A DNA stretch of 62,411 bases, from NCBI GenBank assembly GCA_015234045.1, contig JADFWU010000017.1, positions 1 through 62,411 on the forward strand. Direction: 5' to 3'. Positions 29,115 to 37,742 of the stretch are shown piece after piece. The position numbers and the translations under genes were made by a program. This DNA comes from Magnetococcales bacterium. GTDB lineage: Bacteria > Pseudomonadota > Magnetococcia > Magnetococcales > JADFWU01. The notes under the pieces were generated by a model. The model saw only the letters and a list, made by a program, of their open reading frames with translations, did no database searches and was not told where the DNA came from. How positions within the stretch are numbered: the stretch's first letter is position 1; the number at the start of each line of letters is the position of its first letter.

Positions 29115-30176
29115 TTAATCCTCAATGGTGACTGACTCTTGACCGATATCCCGACTGTGGACATGACCGATCAATGTGGCGGTTTCGCCTGCTTCGTTGA
29201 GCAGTTTCAATGCGTCATCCGCTTCAGTGTTGGGCAGAATGACCACCATGCCGATACCACAATTGAAGGTTCTGAGCATTTCATGTTCTTCGATATTGCC
29301 CAGTTTTTGAAGAAGATCGAACACTTCTGGGCGATGCCATTGGCTCTTGTGCAGCGTCACACGCGCATCTTGGGGCAGAATGCGGGGAATATTATCCCAG
29401 AATCCGCCGCCGGTGATGTGGATCAGACCACGGACATCATGCTGTTTAGCCAGGGCCAATAGAGATTTAACGTAGATTTTGGTGGGTGCCAGCAGGGCAT
29501 CGCCTAACGTACCATCGTTGAATGGTGCATCCAGGCCGGGACCGTCCTCACCGAGTATCAGGTGCCGAATCAATGAATACCCATTGGAGTGCGGACCGGT
29601 AGAGGCCAAGCCGATTATCGCATCACCAGCGGTAATCCGCCGTCCATCAATGACATTGGGACGATCAACCATGCCCACTGCAAATCCAGCCAGATCATAC
29701 TCGCCGGGATCATAAAAATCAGGCATTTCAGCGGTTTCACCACCGATCAATGCACAGCCGGATTGACGACATCCTTCGGCAATTCCTTCCACAACGGCTG
29801 CCGCATGTTTAGGATCTAGGTGACCTGTGGCAAAATAGTCCAAAAAGAAAAGCGGCTCTGCGCCTTGGACGATCAGGTCATTGACAGACATGGCCACCAA
29901 GTCGATACCAACCGTATCATGACGGTTCATCAGAAAGGCCAGTTTCAGTTTTGTACCCACACCATCGGTGGCTGAAACGAGCATAGGCTCGGTCATGTTG
30001 GAGATATCGGGTGCGAACAGTGCGCCAAATCCACCAATATCCGAGCGTACCTCTGGTCGATGGGTCGAGGCGACGGATCGACGAATCAGTGAGACGAGCC
30101 GGTTACCAGCGTCGATGTTAACGCCTGCATCCCGGTAGGTCATGGCAGGACGTTTTTTCGATTTATCTTGAGACAT
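29115..30176 (-). CDS. purM: Phosphoribosylformylglycinamidine cyclo-ligase
   Basis: A 353-residue AIR synthetase, step five of purine synthesis. It has the N-terminal YRDAGVNIDAGN motif, the GGFGALF loop, ATDGVGTKLK, GGETAEMP and HITGGGFWDN motifs of the family. The gene is first in a two-gene operon with purN. The 274-nt region upstream holds a palindromic insertion (30301-30405). Confidence 0.97.
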   Translation of the reverse strand: MSQDKSKKRPAMTYRDAGVNIDAGNRLVSLIRRSVASTHRPEVRSDIGGFGALFAPDISNMTEPMLVSATDGVGTKLKLAFLMNRHDTVGIDLVAMSVNDLIVQGAEPLFFLDYFATGHLDPKHAAAVVEGIAEGCRQSGCALIGGETAEMPDFYDPGEYDLAGFAVGMVDRPNVIDGRRITAGDAIIGLASTGPHSNGYSLIRHLILGEDGPGLDAPFNDGTLGDALLAPTKIYVKSLLALAKQHDVRGLIHITGGGFWDNIPRILPQDARVTLHKSQWHRPEVFDLLQKLGNIEEHEMLRTFNCGIGMVVILPNTEADDALKLLNEAGETATLIGHVHSRDIGQESVTIED

Positions 30177-30300
30177 GACAAGGTCTTCCTTAGATGCTGT
30201 TGTCTTTTTCCCTGGCAGGGTACACTAGGGTATCGAAACACGCACTAGTTTTTGATGGAATTGCTTTACCGGTACTCAAATTTTGGCCATTGTCAATATC

Positions 30301-30405
30301 AGGAGTTACGCAGTTGAATGAATTTTATACCCGTTATTCCCGCTTCCGAGTGAATGGATGGTACGCACTTTGATATCTGTTTCAACCGGCAACTGCGTAA
30401 CTCCT
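30301..30405. repeat. 105-bp MITE-like element with perfect 16-bp terminal inverted repeats
   Basis: The ends AGGAGTTACGCAGTTG (30301-30316) and CAACTGCGTAACTCCT (30390-30405) are exact reverse complements. The interior has no coding capacity. A diverged single end of the same type (GTTTCAACC.GCAA....TAACTCCTAA) recurs at 55748-55776. The structure is that of a non-autonomous element; no clear target duplication is visible and no transposase lies in the window. Confidence 0.8.
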
Positions 30406-30450
30406 AAATATATCCTGGTTGTTGAACTGTTCAATAGAGTTATGATTTTT

Positions 30451-31626
30451 ATGAAGTCCCGATTTATGCCTTTGTGGTTTACGCTTGTAGTGACCGTATT
30501 GTCGGCTGTTATATCTGCTCCGGTCCTGGCTCAGACATCGGCCTATTTGTTGGAAGGTGTTCCAGTGGTAGTGCCGTTACCTCTGGATGATGGGTTGCGG
30601 CCTCGACAGGTGGCGATTGTTGAAGCGGAAAAAAAGGCCTGGTCTCGTTTTATGAGCCGTGCTGTTGCGCGCAGTGAACAACGTGAAAAGGCTAACCTGT
30701 TCAACATGTTGCAAAAAGATCTCGGCCCGTTGGTCAAACGCACCATTGTTCAGTCTGAGCGCCGTAAGGTGGATGGCAGTGCGATCAATTATGTTGTCGA
30801 TGTGGAATTCTCTCGCAAGGATGTTCTGCACGTTTTTCGCAAAGAGCATGTTTCCTATAATGAAACACCCTATCCACAGGTGCTGATGGTCACCGCACGT
30901 AAAAAGGGCAATGAATGGCAGCGTTACTTTGATCCGATGGATAGTATGGTGATGGCCTTTCAAAAGGCGGCCGCACCTTTGGGATTGAACGTTGTCGTGC
31001 CGTTGGGTGATGTGGATGATATGGTCAACTTGCCCTGGTCGCAGATTGAGCAGGGTTCCCCGGGTTTGCAAAAATGGGCAGATAGTCGCTACGGTGCCGG
31101 GCAGGTGTGGGGCGTGGGTATGACCGTATCGCCACTCTCCAGCAAGGAATCCAAGGTCGGAAAAGTGGCTGAGGGACAGCTTCCGTCCACACATAAGGCC
31201 TACGGTATGTTACTCGCTTTTGATCAAGATGGAGGTGTAACGTCTCACAAAGCATCAGCAGAGGGGCTCCCCCTGGGGCAGCATCTGTTGCAGGATTATC
31301 CGAGCGTACAGGAAATAGTGGCAGCCAAACTGATGCAACGGGTAGTGGATCAGTGGGTTCAAGATAATTCTGTTGTGCCGGGTGATGCCCATGGTGTGGA
31401 GATTGTTGTGCGCCACAATACGGATCTGAAGCGACTCGCAGTATTTATGCATTTGGTTCAGCGTTTGCCAGGTATTACCGATTTGCTGCCCGCACAATTG
31501 AGCGCTCAGCAGAGTGTGTTACGGGCGACTTATCAAGGTGCGGATCAACGGTTGATGGATACGTTGATTCGCAAGGGTTGGGCCACCCAATCAGCGGATG
31601 GAAAATTGATCGTACAGTTTCAATGA
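30451..31626 (+). CDS. DUF2066 family exported protein
   Basis: A roughly 391-residue protein with a signal peptide ending near PVLAQT. The body resembles DUF2066 proteins, which in many proteobacteria precede pgsA and hda, as here. The start is uncertain: ATG at 30442 and 30451 are both in frame, with AGAG at 30436; 30451 gives the better spacing. The longer frame from 30358 would begin inside the MITE-like element and is unlikely. The stop overlaps the pgsA start (ATGA). Function is not established; it is likely periplasmic. Confidence 0.82.
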   Translation: MKSRFMPLWFTLVVTVLSAVISAPVLAQTSAYLLEGVPVVVPLPLDDGLRPRQVAIVEAEKKAWSRFMSRAVARSEQREKANLFNMLQKDLGPLVKRTIVQSERRKVDGSAINYVVDVEFSRKDVLHVFRKEHVSYNETPYPQVLMVTARKKGNEWQRYFDPMDSMVMAFQKAAAPLGLNVVVPLGDVDDMVNLPWSQIEQGSPGLQKWADSRYGAGQVWGVGMTVSPLSSKESKVGKVAEGQLPSTHKAYGMLLAFDQDGGVTSHKASAEGLPLGQHLLQDYPSVQEIVAAKLMQRVVDQWVQDNSVVPGDAHGVEIVVRHNTDLKRLAVFMHLVQRLPGITDLLPAQLSAQQSVLRATYQGADQRLMDTLIRKGWATQSADGKLIVQFQ

Positions 31627-32153
31627 ATCTACCCAATACACTGACACTATTTAGAATTATCCTGGTTCCCGTCTTTCTCTGGTATGTTATGGAACATAAC
31701 CATCAAGTTGCGTTCTGGCTGTTTGTAGTGGCGGGTGTAACAGATGGGGTGGATGGATTTATTGCTCGGCGTTTCAACCAGATGACCGCATTGGGAGCCA
31801 TCTTGGACCCGCTTGCGGATAAGGTGTTGATTATCTCTGGTTTTCTGGTGTTGGGTATGCTGGAATATCTACCTTACTGGTTGGTGCTGTTGATAGTAGG
31901 GCGGGAATTGGTGGTGTTTACAGGTGCATTGGCCATTCGGGTGATTGATCCTGACTCCAGCTTGAAACCGACTGGTATCGGTAAATTAAATACATTGTTA
32001 CAGATCTCGTTGCTGGCGGTTGTGCTTGGTTCCTCTATTGTGACACTGCCCGGTTGGTTGGTTTCCGTCTTAATTATTATGGTGGTTTGCACCACGATAT
32101 TGTCTGGATTGATCTATCTTTGGCGATGGGGCAGTAACTCTTTTTTGATATAA
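31623..32153 (+). CDS. pgsA: CDP-diacylglycerol-glycerol-3-phosphate phosphatidyltransferase
   Basis: A 176-residue membrane enzyme of the CDP-alcohol phosphatidyltransferase family, which makes phosphatidylglycerophosphate. The signature DG..AR........G...D...D is intact in DGVDGFIARRFNQ...LGAILDPLADK. Several hydrophobic helices surround it. The ATG overlaps the DUF2066 stop by 4 nt, which settles the start over a longer in-frame version, and implies translational coupling. Substrate is by homology; other CDP-alcohol transferases share the signature. Confidence 0.9.
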   Translation: MNLPNTLTLFRIILVPVFLWYVMEHNHQVAFWLFVVAGVTDGVDGFIARRFNQMTALGAILDPLADKVLIISGFLVLGMLEYLPYWLVLLIVGRELVVFTGALAIRVIDPDSSLKPTGIGKLNTLLQISLLAVVLGSSIVTLPGWLVSVLIIMVVCTTILSGLIYLWRWGSNSFLI

Positions 32154-32173
32154 GGGCTACGGAAAAAAATTAT

Positions 32174-32917
32174 ATGGATCCTCAACAATTCATTCTTGAT
32201 TTCCCAATTGATCCGGTTTGCGACTTCGATAACTTTGTCGTAGATGCGGATAATCAATGGATTGTTGATGCCCTTCAACAGTCGGATAACGCCAAAGCTA
32301 CCTGTGTAACCATAGTCGGTGAGGCCGGTATTGGCAAAACGCATTTATTGCAGGCTGCTGTGCATGATTTTCATGTTGCTCATGGTCAGGATGAAGCCGT
32401 CTATCTGGACTTGAACCGGTTGGCGGATCATTTGAACATTGATTCAGGCTCTACACATGCCTCGGAAGAAGCGCTGACACAGTTTCTATCCCGTTTTGGT
32501 AATCATGGCCTGGTGGCCATTGATGAATTGGAACGGCTGGAAACAAGTCCCGCCCTTCAGGAAGGGGTGCTCTTTCTATTCAATATGTTGCGGCAAAAAG
32601 AGAAAAAGATGATCTGCGCCGGTCGCACACCACCCAATGTGCTGATCGGTTTGCGTGATGATTTACGTACACGCCTGCTTTGGGGGCCGGTATTGACGCT
32701 TAAACCGCCCAGTGAAGAGGTGTTGGTCGGTATTCTTGGCAAGATGGCTGATGATCGACAGGTGCGGGTGAGTGAGGATGTGCTACGTTTTCTCTGTCGG
32801 CGTTTGCCCCGTTGTGTGCCGGATCATGCTGAAGCGTTGGCTAAACTGGATCAAGAAGCCCTGCGACTGAAACGACCACTGACTATCCCTTTGGCAAAGA
32901 AAATTCTTCATTTGTAG
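32174..32917 (+). CDS. hda: DnaA-related regulator (Hda-like)
   Basis: A 247-residue AAA+ protein with Walker A GEAGIGKTH near residue 52 and Walker B VAIDELE. The N-terminus carries QFILDF (residues 5-10), a match to the QxxLxF sliding-clamp-binding motif that Hda uses to dock on DnaN and trigger DnaA-ATP hydrolysis. It has no C-terminal DnaA DNA-binding domain. It follows pgsA by 20 nt; the pgsA-hda order is common in Alphaproteobacteria and relatives. Confidence 0.87.
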   Translation: MDPQQFILDFPIDPVCDFDNFVVDADNQWIVDALQQSDNAKATCVTIVGEAGIGKTHLLQAAVHDFHVAHGQDEAVYLDLNRLADHLNIDSGSTHASEEALTQFLSRFGNHGLVAIDELERLETSPALQEGVLFLFNMLRQKEKKMICAGRTPPNVLIGLRDDLRTRLLWGPVLTLKPPSEEVLVGILGKMADDRQVRVSEDVLRFLCRRLPRCVPDHAEALAKLDQEALRLKRPLTIPLAKKILHL

Positions 32918-32939
32918 TTTCACTTTCCCTGCATGCTCA

Positions 32940-32989
32940 AAGGGCGTGACAGATGTTTCAGTGATAACTGATTCATCCGCCACGCCCTT
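32940..32989. terminator. Inverted repeat between hda and the chemoreceptor gene
   Basis: A perfect 9-bp stem AAGGGCGTG/CACGCCCTT encloses 32 nt with a small inner hairpin (CAGT-GATA-ACTG). It lies between convergent genes but lacks a T-tract, so a terminator role is only likely. Confidence 0.4.
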
Positions 32990-33033
32990 GACTATTGCGA
33001 TTGTGTGGAGCTGATTGTTTGTTTGATCAGGCT

Positions 33034-35055
33034 CTAGAACTTCTCAAACTCATCATCTCCCATACTCATGTCCAAATCCGCACCACCGCCTGATGAGACA
33101 GGTGCAGGCAGTGCTTTTTTAGGTCTTGCGGGTGGTTTTGGTGTTGCTGCTCTAGCGGTTGTGGTGGCGACCGGTCGTCTTGGTGCTGGAGCCGATCTTG
33201 TCTGGGTTCTTGCGCGATTGATTTTGAAAAAGCCGATGGAGTTATCCAGTTCAGCCGCTTCTCTGGAAAGTTCATCCGCTGTTGCAGCCATCTCTTCGGC
33301 TGCACCGGCGTTTTGTTGAATAACTTGGTCAAGTTGCTGAATGGCAGAGTTGATCTGGCTGGCACCCTGATTCTGTTCCACACTCGCCGCAGCAATTTCT
33401 TGAATCAGATCAGCGGTCTTTTTGATGTCCGGTACTACTTGGTTGATGATGCCGCCAGCTTTTTCTGCCACATTGACACTGGATGTGGAAAGACTGCTAA
33501 TTTCACCCGCAGCTGTTTGGCTGCGTTCAGCCAGTTTACGCACTTCAGCAGCCACGACCGCAAAACCTTTACCATGTTCACCAGCCCGTGCCGCTTCAAT
33601 AGCGGCATTCAAAGCCAGCAGGTTGGTTTGACGGGCAATCTCTTCGATGATGTTGATTTTCTCGGCAATCTGCTTCATAGCGGTGACGGCTTCTGAAACA
33701 GCTTCACCGCCTTCAGCCGCATCTTTGGCTGCTTTCTGGGCAATCTTCTCAGTGGTTTGGGCGTTTTCAGTGTTTTGCAGAATATTGGAAGACATCTCTT
33801 CCATGGCGGAAGATGTTTCTTCAACAGAGGCGGCTTGCTCTGTAGCACCTTCAGAAAGCCTCTGTGAAGCCTCTTGAAGTTGCGCACTACCGGAAGCAAC
33901 TTGATCTGCCGAATGTCGAATATCTCCGACTACTTTGGTCAAACTGTCTACCATATCCAGCAATTTTCCATATGCTCCTTGTTTGGTTTTTGTAACTGTA
34001 GCACATTCGGCAGAACCGACCATGTCGCCACGAGAGAGATGCTCTGCCAAACAGTTCATCTCGAAAGGTTCGCCACCGATGGGTCTCACCACCAAGCGGG
34101 TGATGTACCATGCGAGGAAAATTGCAATCAATAGTGCAATAAGCGAGACAATGACAACAATTGTCACTGTTTCTTCATTATGTGCCTGAACGACTGGACC
34201 CAGCGCATCCTGATCCTTTTTCACGGATAGTTTGGCATCTTCCACAGCGTTGGCGATTTGGGGGCCAAGGCGATCAAGTGTATTTTTGATGACATCGTTT
34301 CGCGCTAAAATAATGCGTACGACATCTTTAAATGCGGAATGATATTCGTCACGTGCATGGACAAACGTTTTTAATAACCGCCGCCGTTCGGGGTTTTGTA
34401 GCTCTTGATCCATGGTTGCAATGAGGTGATTCATCTCATCCTGAAGCTCTTTATCAACCCGCTGGGCATCTTTGGTATTGTTGGACTGCAAGAACTTGGC
34501 AGCATATAGTCTGCCTAAGAGTACATGTTCCTGAGCGCGTCCAGAATAGTATGCGCCTTCGGGGTCTCCGTCTTTAAAAGCGGATTTCATGATCGAAGTC
34601 AGATCTTTACGCATGGTGAGGCCATTGGGATCCATGCGTTTGAAAACCACATCATTACGCTCAACTCGAAATGCTTTGATTTTTTCAAAGCCTTGCTCAT
34701 ATTGCTTGACCGCATCCGCAACAAAGCGGATTTTCTCTGCCCGGTCCGGTTTCTGAATTTCTCCTTTGGCTTCTTCCAAAAAGGTGGTCATTTTCTCCAA
34801 ATATTGCTCATATTCGTTGATATCTTTTTGGCTGCCGGTAATATTGAAGTCTTTGACGTTCATACGGACCATCAGCATATTGGCCTGAAGGCGTCCAGCT
34901 AAATTAGTGTCACGTGCGAGTCCACGATATTCTTGGAACCCATCCACTGCACTGTTAAGACCGTTGTAGGCAACACCGGCAACGATCAGCAGAAGCACAA
35001 TGGCAATGCCAAACCCCAAACTGATCAGTGAAGAAATACGTAAATTTTTCATCAT
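33034..35055 (-). CDS. Methyl-accepting chemotaxis protein with helical periplasmic domain and CheR-docking-like tail
   Basis: A 673-residue chemoreceptor. TM1 is near residues 8-30; an all-helical periplasmic region of about 270 residues resembles the HBM-type helical bimodular sensor domains; TM2 is near 300-322, followed by HAMP. The signalling hairpin has the conserved tip, [20 protein letters not shown], and methylation-type helices with [13 protein letters not shown] Pro/Ala/Arg-rich linker leads to a C-terminal DDEFEKF, which fits the x-F-x-x-F pentapeptide pattern that tethers CheR and CheB. Two CZB-like genes lie directly upstream on the same strand. No che kinase genes are in the window. 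Ligand unknown. Confidence 0.93.
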   Translation of the reverse strand: MMKNLRISSLISLGFGIAIVLLLIVAGVAYNGLNSAVDGFQEYRGLARDTNLAGRLQANMLMVRMNVKDFNITGSQKDINEYEQYLEKMTTFLEEAKGEIQKPDRAEKIRFVADAVKQYEQGFEKIKAFRVERNDVVFKRMDPNGLTMRKDLTSIMKSAFKDGDPEGAYYSGRAQEHVLLGRLYAAKFLQSNNTKDAQRVDKELQDEMNHLIATMDQELQNPERRRLLKTFVHARDEYHSAFKDVVRIILARNDVIKNTLDRLGPQIANAVEDAKLSVKKDQDALGPVVQAHNEETVTIVVIVSLIALLIAIFLAWYITRLVVRPIGGEPFEMNCLAEHLSRGDMVGSAECATVTKTKQGAYGKLLDMVDSLTKVVGDIRHSADQVASGSAQLQEASQRLSEGATEQAASVEETSSAMEEMSSNILQNTENAQTTEKIAQKAAKDAAEGGEAVSEAVTAMKQIAEKINIIEEIARQTNLLALNAAIEAARAGEHGKGFAVVAAEVRKLAERSQTAAGEISSLSTSSVNVAEKAGGIINQVVPDIKKTADLIQEIAAASVEQNQGASQINSAIQQLDQVIQQNAGAAEEMAATADELSREAAELDNSIGFFKINRARTQTRSAPAPRRPVATTTARAATPKPPARPKKALPAPVSSGGGADLDMSMGDDEFEKF

Positions 35056-35198
35056 GCTTCTCCTGGTTGGATCTTTTTGGAATTTGATCCGTCAAGTAGA
35101 GTGACAACTCTGAATTTTATAAATGACATCCGCTTTACTGATTCTGTAATCATGCCCAAATTCCTTTTATTACAATGGAAAACGATTATAAATGTATC

Positions 35199-35525
35199 TC
35201 AATGGAGTGTTGGTGTTGTCCCTGTCAGATCACTCAACAGAAATACCTCAACTGAAGGCGCTACTCTGTCTGTGTTTGATAGGACAGTTTTTTTCCTCGT
35301 ACCAATATGTCGAATCTGCTGATTCATCTCCTTAAACAAACGCGTATTTTCCCTAATCTGTAAACTCAAGGCGACAAGGCGTGCATTGGCTTTATGCAAC
35401 GCTTTTCCTCCTGCGCTGAGTTCGTTACACGCTTTATGGATTTCATCCCATACATTTTGCGGTCGATCGAACGGCTCTGAAAGCATTTTCCAGCCATACC
35501 AAGCACCTAAAGGGCGGTGTCTCAT
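35199..35525 (-). CDS. Small helical protein, degenerate CZB-like
   Basis: A 108-residue helical protein. Its N-terminal part, HRPLGAWYGWKM...VWDEIHKACNEL, aligns with the CPLGAWL...VWEIQRIHHQLH core of the preceding protein, but the zinc-ligand cysteine is replaced and only one of the paired histidines remains. It therefore looks like a CZB relative that has lost metal binding. It starts 4 nt after the stop of the preceding gene, with GGGAGA 8-9 nt upstream, and precedes the chemoreceptor gene. The CZB relation is my reading of motifs. Confidence 0.6.
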   Translation of the reverse strand: MRHRPLGAWYGWKMLSEPFDRPQNVWDEIHKACNELSAGGKALHKANARLVALSLQIRENTRLFKEMNQQIRHIGTRKKTVLSNTDRVAPSVEVFLLSDLTGTTPTLH

Positions 35526-35529
35526 GATT

Positions 35530-35928
35530 CTATCTCCCGATCTGTCTACTCTCCCCTCGGTTTATCTCTTCGACCTCATCTCTAAAGCGGTGCAGCATGT
35601 CATTAAATTGTGACCATTTTTTTTGAAAAATCTGCATTCTGGTAATAGCGTCGCTGTGGTTGTCTGTTCCTCGTTTAATTACTATTTCTCGTGCTGAATC
35701 ATGTAATTGATGGTGTATTCTCTGAATTTCCCATACAAGCGGCATTTGCCGATATCGGATCAATCCTTCTCTAACCAGCCAAGCACCCAGTGGGCACTCT
35801 CCACGTTGTGTGACACCAGCAAGCAGTTGGTCGCTCATTTCATGGATTAGGGCACAGGCTGGCACATGATTTCTCTCTTGTTCTCCCGTTTTTTTTGTAT
35901 TGGTAGACAAGACGATCACCGTGGCCAC
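35530..35928 (-). CDS. Stand-alone CZB-like (chemoreceptor zinc-binding) protein
   Basis: A 132-residue soluble helical protein with the pattern H29...C45PLGAW50...H72/H73..H76, which matches the 3-His/1-Cys zinc site of CZB domains (typically C.LG.W and H...H). CZB domains normally form part of chemoreceptors or diguanylate cyclases and sense zinc or HOCl. Here the domain stands alone, immediately upstream of a small homologue and a chemoreceptor, which suggests a separate sensory subunit. Start is GTG with a GGAGGAGG-like site about 12 nt upstream; a later GTG at 35919 is possible. Confidence 0.68.
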   Translation of the reverse strand: MATVIVLSTNTKKTGEQERNHVPACALIHEMSDQLLAGVTQRGECPLGAWLVREGLIRYRQMPLVWEIQRIHHQLHDSAREIVIKRGTDNHSDAITRMQIFQKKWSQFNDMLHRFRDEVEEINRGESRQIGR

Positions 35929-36323
35929 CTTTCACAGTAGCCTCCTCCCAGGAAGTCCACGTTTTCGGTGTTCCCTGCAAACTCATTTGGAGATATTTCA
36001 AGCAGCATTCAATTCTCCCTGTTCACCGAATAATGTTTCATGATTTATACCAGATTGTAATAGTTTGAAATAATTCTTTATAATCAAATGGATGTATTGT
36101 TCTTACGATTCAGAGTAGTACTATATAGTGGTGTTGCATTCTGATACGGCATTGTTGATTAATGAAAGGCAGTTTTGTATTAGTAGTTTGTTTTTCCATA
36201 GGGATATTTGACTTCTTTCAGGAGAGATGGACAAAGGATAAAACAGTACACTGTAATAAAATGGTACACCCCTTTTTCGGTCCATAATAAGAGGGTTTTA
36301 TGGATGTTCCGAGACCAATATCA
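35929..36323. other. 395-bp intergenic region upstream of the CZB genes
   Basis: AT-rich, with no credible gene on either strand. It should carry the promoter of the CZB-chemoreceptor genes (minus strand) and the 3' end region of the NtrC-type regulator. No strong terminator hairpin is seen. Confidence 0.6.
36044..36052 (-). promoter_or_regulatory. Candidate extended -10 promoter for the CZB-chemoreceptor genes
   Basis: Read on the minus strand the sequence is TGGTATAAA, an extended -10 (TGnTATAAA). It lies about 110 nt before the GTG of the first CZB-like gene. No clear -35 accompanies it. Confidence 0.3.
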
Positions 36324-37742
36324 TCACTTAATCTTCTTCATTCTCCGTATCAATGTCTGGCGGGAGATGCCTAAAAGTGAAGCCGTGAGTGATTGGTTGC
36401 CTTTGGCGCGACGTAGTGCCTCTTTGATCAGATCATTGTTGGCACTATCAAGGCTGGGTAATGGATCGGGGAAAAGTTGATACACATTGGGAGGGGTGAG
36501 TGGTGATTCTGCATTTGTTTGAGTCGTGCCAGGATGGCTTCTTTGAATGGCACGTTTAAAACTCTGCAAAGACAATATATGGGATCGGTGTTGAGCCACT
36601 GCATCATGGATCATGCCGCGAAGCTCGCGGATATTGCCGGGAAAGGAATAGTTTTCCAATAAAGTCATGAGCGCTGGTGGTGGTGTCGGACGCTTCTTTA
36701 CCTGTGCTTGTGCTGCTTCATCCAGAAAATGGTGGATTAGAAAAGGCAGATCCTCTTTTCGGCTCCGCAGCGGTGGAATCGTCACTTTGTGGGCGGACAG
36801 TCGGTAATAAAGATCGCTGCGAAATTGACCACTCTCAGTGAGTTGATCCAGATCACGATTGGTGGCGCACACGATTCGCGCGTTGGATAAGCGTGGCAGA
36901 TCAGAACCGATAGGAAAGTATTGGCGCTCTTGCAACAGTCGTAATAATTTAACCTGAAGCACACTATCCAGATCACCGATCTCATCCAGAAACAGTGTGC
37001 CGTCATGGGCTTCGGCAATCAGACCTTGGCGTGTTCGGTCCGCGCCGGTAAAAGCGCCTTTACGATGACCGAACAGCGTATCGGAAAAGGTGGATTCATC
37101 CAGTCCGGCCACATTAAAAGCGATCAGCTTGCCTTTTCGATTGCTCACTTTGTGTAATGCATTGGCAAACAACTCTTTGCCGACACCGGTTTCACCTTGG
37201 ATCAATACAGGCTCTGCCGAATGGGCAATGGCTTCAAGATATTGAAAGATACCGCGTATTTTTTTGCTTCGGGTAATGATGGGTGTAAAGGCTTCTTCAT
37301 TTTGCAGAGTATCATTGGTCAGATAGCCTTGTAGGCGTTGAAGTTGTTCCTTTAGCGAACGCATTTCACTGGCTTTTTGGATGGTGGCAATTAATCGGGA
37401 TTCCTCAACGGGTTTGACCAAGTAGTCAAAGGCTCCGGATTTCATGCATTCCACAGCAATATCCAAAGTATTCAAAGCGGTCATAATGATTACTGGTATT
37501 TCCGGGAATTGATTTCTGATCTCTTTGAGCAGTTCCATGCCGGACACTTTGGGCATGACCAAATCCAACACCACGACCAAACCACCATGGGTATTCAGAA
37601 TATTGACCAGTGAACGGCCATCTTCCAAACAGATGATCGGTGAAATATTGCGGGATTCCAATAATATGCTGGTGGCATTGAGCACTTCTGTCTCATCATC
37701 CACCAGAACCACTGGCATGGTTATGGCTCGTTCATGATTCAT
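36324..37742 (-). CDS. Sigma-54-dependent response regulator, NtrC family
   Basis: A 472-residue regulator. A receiver domain comes first (VVLVDDE, phosphoacceptor Asp in LDLVMPK, conserved Lys in LVKPVEE). The AAA+ sigma-54 activation domain has Walker A GETGVGKE, the sigma-54-contacting loop GAFTGA, and Walker [12 protein letters not shown]. The C-terminus is a Fis-type helix-turn-helix ([20 protein letters not shown]). The start chosen, ATG 37742, overlaps the stop region of the kinase gene by 11 nt, implying coupled translation; a second ATG at 37718 is also possible. Targets are unknown, and no obvious -24/-12 promoter was found next to it. Confidence 0.94.
   Translation of the reverse strand: MNHERAITMPVVLVDDETEVLNATSILLESRNISPIICLEDGRSLVNILNTHGGLVVVLDLVMPKVSGMELLKEIRNQFPEIPVIIMTALNTLDIAVECMKSGAFDYLVKPVEESRLIATIQKASEMRSLKEQLQRLQGYLTNDTLQNEEAFTPIITRSKKIRGIFQYLEAIAHSAEPVLIQGETGVGKELFANALHKVSNRKGKLIAFNVAGLDESTFSDTLFGHRKGAFTGADRTRQGLIAEAHDGTLFLDEIGDLDSVLQVKLLRLLQERQYFPIGSDLPRLSNARIVCATNRDLDQLTESGQFRSDLYYRLSAHKVTIPPLRSRKEDLPFLIHHFLDEAAQAQVKKRPTPPPALMTLLENYSFPGNIRELRGMIHDAVAQHRSHILSLQSFKRAIQRSHPGTTQTNAESPLTPPNVYQLFPDPLPSLDSANNDLIKEALRRAKGNQSLTASLLGISRQTLIRRMKKIK

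Noticed and set aside
30358-30450. Longer N-terminus for the DUF2066 protein
   Set aside because: It would begin inside the MITE-like element and push the signal peptide inward; ATG 30451 fits better.
36208-36480. 90-aa plus-strand ORF near the end of the NtrC-type regulator
   Set aside because: Overlaps the regulator's Fis-type DNA-binding region in antisense and has no recognisable feature.
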